Shown here: in pieces, positions 32,999-44,900 of the stretch
Layout: the number at the start of each line of letters is the position of its first letter
Position numbering within the stretch: position 1 is the first letter of the stretch
Position numbers and translations under genes: made by a program
Notes under the pieces: generated by a model
The model's database searches: none
The model's input: only the letters and a program-made list of their open reading frames with translations
What the model was told of the DNA's origin: nothing
Assembly: GCA_020072645.1 (NCBI GenBank)
Contig: JAIQGK010000003.1
Location: 1-64,000, forward strand
Length of the DNA stretch: 64,000 bases
Source of the DNA: Terriglobia bacterium
GTDB taxonomy: Bacteria; Acidobacteriota; Terriglobia; Terriglobales; Acidobacteriaceae
Direction of reading: 5' to 3'

Positions 32999-35900
32999 TT
33001 ACTGCAAGGTCAGCGTTCCATTGATCAACGTCACCGCGTAGTTCCCAAGCGCGGGGCTCGGGTCCGCTGCGGGGATGATTGGGTACTGTCCAGCCGGGCT
33101 GGTGGCATCTGCCGTAGTGCTGTAGGACGCCGTGATTACGTCTGAATTCTTCAGGCCGGTAATCGTCCCTGTGAAGGCTGGGAACGGTCCGCCGACCGGC
33201 GCCGTAGCGTCATTGGCCTGGATGGTCAGTGGCGCTGGGCTTACGGTAAGCGTTCCATTGGTTGAAGTCACTACGTAGTTCGCCAGCTTATTCGTGGGAT
33301 CAGCCAGAGCGGGCACGATTGGATACGTTCCCACAGGGCTGGTTGGATCAGCCGCGCTGCTGAAGCTGGCAGTGATGTTATCGCCGTTCTTAATGCCCGT
33401 CAGAGTGCCGGTGAATGCAGGGTTGGGATCGCCATACAAGCGGGAAGCATCGGCGGCAACTACGCTCAGCGGCGCCGGAGCAACCGTGAGTACGCCATTG
33501 TTGAGAGTGACCGAGTAGTTGCTCAGCTGATTGTTCGGATCAGTCAGGGTCGGAATGATTGCATAGTTTCCGACCGGGCTGGTTGGATCGGCAGCCGCCG
33601 AGAAGATGGCGCCAATGGTGTCACCATTCTTCAAGCCGGTGATGGTGCCGGTAAATGCAGGATTCGGATCGCCATACAGGCGGCTGGCGTTGGCTGCGGT
33701 CACAACCAGCGGAGCCGGGCTAATGGTGAGCGTGCCATTGTTGATTACGACCGTGTAGTTCGCCAAGGTGCCGGTCGCGTTATCCGAGACTGCGGGCACG
33801 ATTGGATACGTTCCAACCGGGCTCGCCGAGGTGGCGCTGGTGCTGTAGGTTGCGGTGATGTTATCGCCATTCTTGATTCCGGAGATCGTCCCGCTGAGAG
33901 CTGGAACTGGATCACCGAAAACCATGCTGGCGTTAGCTGCGGTGACGGTCAGCGTGGCCGGAGTCACCGTCAGCGTGGCGTTGGTGATGGTCACGCTGTA
34001 GTTGCCCAGCTTGCTGGTTGGATCAAGCAGGGAAGCCGTGATCGGATAGGTTCCTGGTGCGCTGGTGGCGGTGGCCGTGGTGCTGTAAACCGCGGTGATG
34101 TTGTCACCGTTCTTCACGCCAGTGAGCGTCCCGCTCAGATTGTTTGGATCACCATAAGCGCGGGTTGAGTTTGCAGCAACCAGGCTCAACGGCGCAGGAG
34201 TTACAGTCAGTGTGCCGTTGGTCGAGGTTACGGTGTAGTTGCCGAGCTTGTTGGTAGGATCAACCAGCGTGGGCACGATTGGATACGTTCCCACGGCGGT
34301 CGTCGGATCGGCGCTGGAGTAAGTTGCGGTGATGTTGTCACCGTTCTTGATTCCAGTGATGGTTCCGCTCAGGTTGCTTGGATCGCCATACAAACGAGTC
34401 GCGTCAGCTGCCGCGACCGTCAGCGGCGCTGGCGTAATCGTCAGCGTTCCATTATTCGACGTGACAGTGTAGTTGCCGAGCTTGTTCGTGGGATCAACCA
34501 GAGCAGGCACGATTGGATACGTTCCCACTGCGGCTGTGGCATCTACGCTGGAGTAAGTCGCGGTGATGTTATCGCCGTTCTTAATTCCAGTGAGCGTGCC
34601 GGTGAAGACCGGGTTCGGATCGCCATAAACGCGCGTGGCGTTGGCGGCTGAAACCGTCAGCGGAGCCGGGTTGATGGTCAGATTGCCATTGACGAGTGTG
34701 ACAGTGTAGTTGGCCAGAGCGCCGCTGGCGTTATCCGACGGCGTGGGCACAATGGGATAGGTTCCCACTGGGCTGGCCGAGGTTGCCGTGGTGCTGTAAG
34801 TGGCCGTGATGTTGTCGCCGTTTTTGATTCCAATGATCGTGCCGCTGAAAGCCGGCAGAGGATCGCCGTAGATCATGCTGGCGTTGGCCGCAGTTACAGT
34901 CAACGGAGCAGGTGTAATCGTCAGTGTGCCATTGACGCTCGTCACGGTGTAATTGGCCAGGGCTCCTGTAGCGTTGTCAGACAGCGTGGGCACGATGGGA
35001 TAAGTGCCCACGTTGCTGGTAGAGGTCGCCGTGGTGCTGTAAGTGGCGGTGATGTTGTTGCCGTTCCTGATCCCGCTGATCGTGCCGCTCAGCGCCGGAA
35101 CCGGATCACCGAACACCATGCTGGCGTTGGCCGCGGTTACGGTCAGCGGGGCCGGGTTGATGGTGAGCGCGCCGTTGTTGAGCGCGACCGTATAGTTCAC
35201 CAGGGCGCCCGTACCGTTGTCAGACACTGCAGGCACGATGGGATAAGTGCCCACGTTGCTGGTTGAGGTCGCCGTGGTGCTGTAGCTGGCCGTAATGTTC
35301 TCACCGTTCTTGATTCCGGTGACAGTGCCGCTCAGGGCCGGAACTGGATCGCCGAAGATCATGCTGGCGTTGGCCGCGGTTACGGTCAACACAGCCGGAT
35401 TAACGGTGAGCGTACCGTTGTTGAGCGTGACAGTGTAGTTCGCCAGCGCGCCGGTACCGTTGTCAGACGCCGTGGGCACGATGGCATACGTTCCCACAGG
35501 ACTGGTGGCGATGGCGGTGGCGCTATACGTTGCGGTGATGTTGTCGCCGTTCTGGATGCCAGTGATGGTACCGGTGAACGCCGGGTTCGGGTCTCCATAC
35601 GCTCTGCTGGCATTGGCCGCAGTGATGATCAACAGCGCGGGATTGACGGTCAGGCTGCCGCTGCCGCTGGCGGCCTGGTTGTTTGCGTCGCCGGCAAAGC
35701 TGGCAGTCACGGCCCCAGGATGCGAGCCTGCCCCGATCGTGCCGAGGCTGGTGGTGAGTGAAGCAACGCCGGAGGCGTTCGTTACTGCGCTACCCACAGG
35801 CGTGCCGTTCAGCGTGAAGCTGAGCGTCTTGCCGGACAGAGGACCGCTGGTTGCGCTCAAGGTCGCCGAGAACGTGGTGCTGCCGCCGTAAGTGCCGGTG

Positions 35901-38900
35901 GCCGCTGCCACCGCTATCGTGGTGGTAGAAGGCTGGGCCACAGTGACGCTGACGCTGGCCGAGTTGTTGGCGGCATTCGGATCAACCGCGGAGCTGCTGC
36001 TGATGCTCGCGCTGTTGCTGGCGATGGTGCCGTCAGGAATCGACAGGCTGGTGGAAGTCACCAGAGTCACAGTTTGCGTCTCGCCGCTTTGCAGCAGGTA
36101 GAACATTGCCGCACCAGTGTTGCCGATGCAGGCGCCGTTGCCCGTCGCCGAGCAGGATACAACGCTGAAGCCTGAAGGCAGAGCGTCAGTGACGGTCGCC
36201 GCCGCCGGATCAGCTCCGTTGTTGGTAACTGAGATGGTGAAGGTCACGTTCTGGCCGGCTACCACGTTGGGCGACGAAGCCGAAATCGCGACGCTCAGAT
36301 CTGCGTTGCTGGCCATGCGCGGCGGATAGGCAACCAGGTCCTGGACCTGGCCTGCGCCGCTGATGGCTGTGTCATTCAGTTGTGAGAGCGAGCCCGCGCC
36401 ACTGATGCTGAACACGGCCACGCCGAAGGTATCGTCAGCCACAAAGAGCAGGCTGCCGGAACGATCAGTCGCCATGCCCACAGGAGCGTGCAGCGAACCG
36501 AAGCTGCCGAGGCTGGTGAGGCTGCCCGCGGCCACGCTGAACGAAGTCAGGCTGGCGCTGCCCTGGTTACTGGCAAACAAGAAGCCATCGTTCGGGCTGA
36601 GTAGAACAACGTTGGAGTTAACCGCACCGATGCTGAACGGGCTGCCGGTTATGGCCGAGAGAGCACCATTGCCACCCACGGTCCAGGCATCCGCCAGGGA
36701 AGCCGTTGCGCTGGCTTCTGCACCGAACAGCAGGCCGCTGGTGGAACTGAAGTCCAGACCCGCAAGCGTTCCGGTTCCGGCCTCTGCGAACGGTGAGCCT
36801 GCGACTGCAGTCAGAGAACCATCAGGATTGATGGTGTAGACCGAGGCGCTGGTCTGGTTCGAGACGGCCAGGAACTGTCCGTTGGCTGAAATCTTCATGC
36901 CGGCGTTCGGCACAACCGGGTTTGCAGCGGTGGAGAGCGAAGCAAGTACGCCACCCGCGCCAATGCTGAACGTCTTGATCTGGCCGTTGCTGGATGCCAT
37001 CAGGAAGCGTCCGTCAGGGGTTGCGCTCAGCGAAATTCCGCTGCACGCATCAAGAGTAAGGCCGGAGGCAACCGGCGCTCCCGCAGCCGTCAACGCACCG
37101 CTTGTGGGATCGATGGAGAATGCGCTGATGGTCTGGTCACCGCCGTTGGAGACAAACAGCAGGTTGTTACCCGCGCTCAGAGCCAGACGGCTCACAGAAG
37201 AGCAAGCTGCATTCGCACCCAGACCGCCAGTTGCTACCGGCGAACCGGCCAGCGCCGTCAGCGTGCCGTTAGCGGCCACCGAGTAGCCATTGATGCTGTT
37301 GCCGGTTGCTGCCTGGTTGTTGACGAACACGAAGTTGGCCGTTGGGGCTGCGTTCACCGTCAACGTGCCGTTATTTGAAGTTACGGTGTAGTTGCCGAGC
37401 TTGCCTGCGGGATCAACCAGAGCAGGCGTGATCGGATACGTGCCCACCGGACTGGTAGCGGTTGCGGTGGTCGAGTACGTCGCCGTAATCGAGTCGCTAT
37501 TCTTGATTCCCGTAATCACACCGGTGAAGAGCGGATTCGGCGTGCCAAACAGGCGGCTTGCGTTGTCAGCCGTTACCGTCAGCGGAGCAGGATTGATTGT
37601 GAGGACTCCGTTGCTGGAAGTGACGGTGTAGTTGCCAAGTTTGTTCGTCGGATCAAGCAGAGTCGGGACGATTGGATACGTTCCGACTGGGCTGGCCGAA
37701 GTTGCCGTAGTGCTGAACGTGGCGGTGATGCTATCACCGTTCTTGATGCCCACAATGCTGCCAGTCAACAGCGGCAGAGGATCACCGTAGATCATGCTGG
37801 CGTTCGCGGCAGCCACGTTCAGAGGCGCCGGGTTGATGGTCAGCACGCCATTGTTAATCACAACGGTGTAGTTGGCCAGGGCGCCAGTGCCGTTGTCAGA
37901 CAGCACAGGCACGATGGCGTAAGTTCCGATCGGGCTGGCAGAAGTGGCAACCGTGGTGTAAGTCGCGGTGATGTTGTCGCCATTCTGGATGCCGGTAATT
38001 GTTCCGGTCAGCAGCGGCAATGGATCGCCATAAATCATGCTGGCATTGGCCGCCGTCACCGTTAGAACGGATTGGGTAATTGTCAGCGTACCGTTGTTGC
38101 TGGTTACGGTGTAGTTGCCCAGCTTGCCGGTTGGATCAACCAGCGCGGGTACGATGGGATAAGTTCCCGCCGGGCTGGCAGAAGTCGCCGTGGTGCTATA
38201 GGTCGCGGTGATGTTATCGCCGTTCTTGATTCCGGTGATCGTGCCAGTCAGGGCCGGAACCGGTCCACCGAAAGCCATGGTTGCGTTAGCGGCCGTAACC
38301 GTCAGGGGGGCCGGGTTGATGGTGAGCGTTCCATTGTTCAACGTGACTATGTAGTTGCCCAGCTTGTTGGTCGGGTCAACCAGGCCAACCGTGATGGCAT
38401 AGGTTCCAACCGGGCTGGTCTGGATTGCCGTGGTCGAATAAACCGCAGTTATGTTGTCGCCATTCTTGATGCCAGTGATCGTGCCGGTAAACGTTGGGTT
38501 CGGGTCACCGTACAGGCGGTTGGCGTTGGCTGCGGTTGCCGTCAGTGAAGCCGGCGAAATCGTCAGAGTTCCGCTTACGAATGTGAACGTGTAATTCGAG
38601 GCCGCGAGAGTACCCTGAGCGCAGGTGATTGCGTACGAGCCAATCGGGCTGGTCGGATCAGCAAGGGTAGTGCAATTCGGACTGCCGGTGAGGACCGCCG
38701 CGGTCTCACCATTTACAAAGCCGGCGATGGAGAAAGCAAACACAGGATTCGGATCGCCATAGACCCTGGTGGCGTTGCTTGCCGTCACCGTCAGCAGTAC
38801 AGGATTGACCGTCAGATCTGCACTGCCGCTGGCAGGTTTGTTGTTCGGGTCGCCGGCGAAGCTGGCAGTTATGCCGCCGGTGTAGGTTCCGGCGTTGATG

Positions 38901-41900
38901 CCAACCAGGCTGGCAGGAATTGTCGCCAGGCCGAACGTATCAGTCACAGCGCTGCCTACCTGGGTCCCGTTCAGCGAGAAGACTATCGTCTTCCCGGCGA
39001 TTGGGTTGTTAGTCGAGTTCGTCAACGTAGCCGATAGCGTCGTGCTTCCGCCGTAGGCCCCGCTGGCTGCCGAAACTGTGAGGACCGTAGTAATCGGCTG
39101 GGCCACGGTGACGCTGACGCTGGCTGAGTTGTTTGCGGCATTCGCATCAACCGCTGAGCTGTTGCTGATGCTCGCGCTGTTGCTGGCGATGGTGCCGTCA
39201 GGAATTGACAGGCTGGTGGAAGTCACCAGGGTCACAGTTTGCGTCTCGCCGCTTTGCAGCAGGTAGAAGGTTGCCGCACCAGTGTTGCCGATGCAGGCGC
39301 CGTTGCCGGTGGCTGTGCAGGACACAACGCTGAAGCCTGAAGGCAGAGCGTCAGTGACAGTGGCCGATGCCGGATCAGCTCCGTTGTTGGTTACCGTAAT
39401 AGTGAAGCTTACGTTCTGGCCGGCCACCACGTTGGGCGAGGAAGCCGAAATGGCGACGCTCAGATCTGCGTTGCTGGCCATGCGCGGCGGATAGGCAACC
39501 AGGTCCTGGACCTGGCCTGCGCCGGTAATGGCTGTGTCATTCAGTTGTGAGAGCGAGCCCGCGCCATTGATGCTGAACACGGCGACGCCGAAGGTATCGT
39601 CAGCCACATAGAGCAGGCTGCCGGAACGATCGGTCGCCATGCCCACAGGGGCGTGCAGAGCACCGAAGCTGGAGACGCCGGTCAGAGCGCCACCCAGGCC
39701 TACGCCGTAGGAGCTGACGCTTGCGCTGCCGGTGTTGCTGGCAAACAGGAAGCTGTCGTTCGGGCTGAGCAGAACCACGTTGGAGTTAATCGCCGTGGTG
39801 CTGAACGGGCTGCCGGCCACTGCCGAAAGTGCTCCGCTCGTGCCTACAGTCCAGGCATCCGCGAAAGCGCCGGTTGCGCTGGCTTCGGCTCCGTACAGCA
39901 ATCCGCTGGTGGAGCTGAAGTCAAGACCGGCCAAGGTAGCCGTGCCAGTCTCCGCGAACGGCGAGCCCGCGACCGCGGTCAGAGAACCATCGCCATTGAT
40001 GGTGTAGACCGAAACGCTGGTCTGGTTCGAGACTGCCAGGAACTGTCCGTTGGCCGAAATCTTCATGCCGGCATTCGGGAGAACTGGGTTTGCGGCGGTG
40101 GAGAGCGCAGTCAATATGCCACCCGCGCCGATGCTGAAGGTCTTGATCTGGCCATTGCTGGAAGCCATCAGGAACTGTCCATCAGGCGTGGCGCTCAGCG
40201 AAATTCCGCTGCACGCATCCAGCGTGAGGCCGGAAGCGAACGGAGATCCGGCTGCCGCCGTCAACGCGCCGCTTGTCGGATCGATCGCGAATGCGCTGAT
40301 GGTCTGGTCGCCGCCGTTTGAGACAAAGAGCAGGTTGTTGCCGGCGCTCAGAGCCAGACGGTTCACAGAAGAGCAGGCTGCGTTCGCACCCAGACCGCCA
40401 GTTGCTACCGGCGAACCGGCCAGCGCGGTCAGCGTGCCATCAGCGGCCACCGAGTAGCCGTTGATGTTGTTTGTAGTCGCTCCCTGGTTGTTGACGAACA
40501 CGAAGTTGGCCGTCGGGGCCGCATTCACCGTCAGGGTGCCGTTGTTCGAAGTTACCGTGTAGTTGCCGAGCTTCCCTGCGGGGTCAACCAGTGCAGGAGT
40601 GATCGGATACGTTCCCACCGGGCTGGTTGCGGTAGCCGTAGTGGAATAAGTGGCCGTGATCGGGTCGGCGTTCTTGATTCCAGCAATCACGCCACTCAGT
40701 GGCGGATTGACCGTGCCAAACAGCTTGCTGGCGTTATCGGCCGTCACCGTCAGCGGTGCCGGATTGATGGTCAGGATTCCGTTGACCGAGATGACGGTGT
40801 AGTTGCCCAGCACATTGTTCGGATCAATCAGAGTCGGGACGATTGGATACGTTCCGACCGGGCTGGCCGAGGTTGCCGTGGTGCTGAAGGTTGCCGTGAT
40901 GTTGTCGCCGTTCTTAATGCCTACAATGCTGCCTGTCAACACCGGCAGCGGATCGCCATAGATCATGCTGGCGTTGGCGGCCGTTACAGTCAGAGGCGCC
41001 CCGGTGATGGTAAGAACGCCGTTATTAATTACGACAATGTAGTTCGCCAGAGCGCCCGTACCGTTGTCAGAAACAGTGGCCGTGATGGGATATGTTCCCA
41101 CCGGGCTGGCCGAGGTTGCCGTGGTGCTGTAAGTGGCCGTGATGTTGTTGCCGTTCACGATGCCGGCGATGGTTCCGGTAAAGACCGGGAGCGGATCGCC
41201 ATAGATCATGCTGGCATTGTTCACCGTCACTGTGAGAATTGCCTGGGTCACAGTGAGAGTTCCATTGATGAGCGTCACCGAATAATTGGAAAGGACGCCG
41301 GTGCCGTTGTCGGAGACCGCGGGCACGATGGGATAAGTTCCTGCCGGGCTCGTAACAGTGGCCGTGGTGCTATAAGTGGCCGTGATGTTATCGGCATTTT
41401 TGATGCCGACAATCGAGCCGGTCAGGACTGGTATTGGACCACCGTAAGGCATGGTGGCGTTAGCCGCTGTTACTGTCAGCGGAGCCGGGCTAATAACAAG
41501 TGACCCGTTGTTCGTCGTGACGACATAGTTCACCAGCGTGCCGGTGCCGTTGTCCGTCAGCGTCGGAATAATCGGATACGTTCCGATGGGGCTGGCCGGC
41601 GTGGCGGTAGTTGTATAGATGGCGGTGATGTTGTCGCCATTCTTGATTCCAGCAATGGTCCCGCTGAAAGGCGGATTCGGATCGCCATAGAGACGCGCCG
41701 CGTTATTGGCCGTCACCACCAGGGCCGCGGGCGTAATCGTCAGCGTGCCGTTATTGATTGTGACTGCGTAATTCGTCAGGGTCCCAGTGCCGTTGTCAGA
41801 CAGGGTCGCAGTGATCGGGTATGTTCCTACGAAGCTGGTGATCGTGGCCGTGGTGCTGTAAGTTGCCGTGATGTTGTCGCCGTTCTTGATTCCGGTGATC

Positions 41901-44900
41901 GTGCCGGTGAAGACCGGGTTGGGATCGCCATAGGGGCGCGATACGCTGTCCACGTTCACGGTCAAGGGCGCCGGATTTACCGTGAGAGTGCCGTCCACGA
42001 ATACGAACACGTAATTCTGCGCGGAAAGAGTTCCAACAGTGCACGTGATTGGATAGGTTCCAACCGGGCTTGCCGGGGTGGCGGCGCTGGTGCAATCCGC
42101 TGTTCCGCTTACCACTGAGATATCGTCGCCGTTAACAAAACCGGTGATGGTGTAAGTGAAAGGCGGATTTGGATCGCCATACAGCCTGGACTGATTGTCC
42201 GCCGTGACGGTCAACTGCGCCTTGGTTACGATCAAGTCGCCCAGAGCGCTGCTGGCGGCAAAGCTCGCATCGCCACCAAAAGTTACGGTGAAAGCTTGTG
42301 GGTGCGTGCCGACTGTGGTGAAGCCGAGCGGGACCAGAACCGTGGCTACGCCGTTGGCGTCCGTTACCGCGTTGTAGTTGCTGTTGTTCTGGTTGAAGTT
42401 GAATCCAATTGTTTCGTTCGGAACCGGTGTGCCGCTGCTGGTTTTCAGCGTTGCAGTCACAGTGGCATTGCCGCCGTAAGGGCCGGTGGCAGTCGGGACA
42501 GTTAGCGTGGTCCCGCTTTGCGTGCCAATCGTGATGGGTGCGCTGGCGGTGTTGTCATTCGGATTCGGGTCCACCGTGGATTTGTTACTGATATTTGCTG
42601 TGTTGATAACGACGGTCCCGTTGGTCAAAGTGCCTTTGGTCGTCGCGTTCAGCAGGACGGTACGCGTTTCATTGAAGCCCAGGTTCGGGAACGTAATTAA
42701 CTGGGCCTGCGTGGCAGGGACACTCACGCTGCCGCCGCCGCTGATTGCGTTGGCCGCGGTCTGGTTATAAGTAAATGTCGTGGGAGAAGGAACTGACTTC
42801 ACCACGAATGCTCCATTAAACGTGGTGTTCGCTACGCCGCTGATGGTGGCTGTCTGTCCGGCAAAAATCTGATGCGGCGCCGTGGTGGTGATGGTGACCA
42901 CATTGCTGGCACGATTTGCGCCTGTGCCGGCGACGATCACCGGATGCGGAGCGAAGTTAAAGAAGCCGCAAGTGCCCGGGCCAGTGGTTACAAGGCAGGT
43001 TGCAAGATTGGTGCTTCCACCGCCCGCCTTATCTGAAGAAGGCACATTGTTGGGCGCGATGGCACTTCCACCACCGCTTAAAGCGTCCGGCAGGCCCGGC
43101 TGCTGATAGGTAAATTTGTTGGACGCAATTTGCGTGACGGCAACTCCGGGGTCCGGTACGTTGAAACTTGGGTTACCCACGTTGGCAATCGTCAGGGTCT
43201 CGCCCGCCGGGAGCTGGAATATCTGCGTGGTTGTGATTGTTACGGTGCCATTCAAACGCTGCGCGCCGTTGGTGGGAGCGATCACAAGTGTCGGCCGCGG
43301 GAACGACGAGGTTGTAAGCGACTGCTGGTAGGTAAAGGTGTTGGCGGTGGTCGTTAAAACCTGATACACGCCGTTGAATGTGGGATCTGTCAGGAAGAAG
43401 CCGGACTGGATCGGGTTCGGCGTGGTGGGCGCGGGCACTGAGCTGATGGTAACGTTTTCACCGGGCTGTAACAGATGGGGGACGGTGGTTGTGATCGTGA
43501 CAGTGCTGGGGCCCGTAACGCTGTTTTGACGCGATGCGCCTGCTGGATTCACGATGGGCGAACTTCCGCCGGCGCTGAGCGTGGGCGGGAACGTGTCTGA
43601 CACCACAGCCGATGAAATTGTGGTGCTGCTGTTGTTGGTGATGTTCAGCGTATATTGGACCGGGGCGCCCGCCTGAACGGCGCCGGGAACCACCGACATC
43701 GTGAGCGTAAGGTCCGCCGTGGTGCAACTGCGCGCCGGATACGCCACCAGATCCTGAATTTCACCGGGGCGATTGATGGCAACGTCACTCAATCCCATCA
43801 GCACGCCGCCATTGCCGATCCTGAATACCGCGACTCCAAAAGCGTCGTCCGCTACATAAAGGAAGGTGCCGGTAGCATCGGTGGCCATTCCCGCGGGCGT
43901 GTGTACCTGGGTGGTTGTGCCGAATTTTCCAACATTCACCAGGCTGCCATCAGGATTCACCGTGAAAGAGTTGATGCTGTTGGTGAACTGATTGCTTTGG
44001 AAAAGCAAACTATTGTCCGGACTATATAAGACCAGGTTGGAATTGTTTCCTGAAGAAGTGAACGGCGTTCCCGGCACTGGTGTAAGAACTCCCAGTGTGG
44101 GGCTGCCCAGCGCGTTATCTATGGTCCACCCGTCCGCAAGGGCGGGACTGCCGGTGGCTTCACCGGCGTAGAGACGATCCGCGGCGCAACTGAAATCCAA
44201 ACCGGAAAGACTTCCTGAACCTGTCTTGGCAAATGGTGAACCCGTGACCTGCGTCAATACCCCGGCGTTGATGGTAAACATCGATACGCTGGTTTGATTT
44301 GAGATTGCCAGGAACTGGCCGTTGGGAGAAACCACCATGCCGGCGTTGGGCGAGCAGCAGTTCGGCGTAAGAGGCGTCGCCAATGGAGTCAGCGTACCAC
44401 CGGCGTTGATGGTGAAAGTTTCAATCTGGCCATTGCTTGAAGCAAACAGGAAATTGCCGTCCGGCGTTGCCGCCAATGAAATGCCCTGGCATGAATCCAG
44501 CGTGAGCAGCGTGGGAAATGGCGAACCGGCAACGCGGGTGAGTATTCCGGTTGCGGGATTGATCTGGAACGAGGTGATAGTGCGGTCGCCCGTGTTGGCC
44601 ACAAACACCAGGTTGTTGATCTGGCTGAGGGTGATCCGGTTGAGTCCGTAGCACACCACATTCGCGCCCACTCCGCCGGTGGCAAAGGGCGAGCCGCTCA
44701 ATTGCGTGAGCGCACCCGTGGCGGAGACTGAATAGCCAGAGACCGAGTTGGCGGCCGTCTGGTTATTCACATAGACATAATTCCCCTGGGCCTGCGCGGC
44801 CAGAGGAGACAGGACCGCCATTAGCATCACTAACATGGCTAAAAGCCGGAGCAATCCGGCAGGCTTGGTTCCTGTATTGATTCGCGTGGAAATTTGGGCG

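Noticed and set aside
33000-43700. CRISPR-like or tandem DNA repeats suggested by the regular periodicity
   Set aside because: The periodicity of about 225-230 bases comes from MBG protein repeats inside one open reading frame, with no short identical repeats and spacers.
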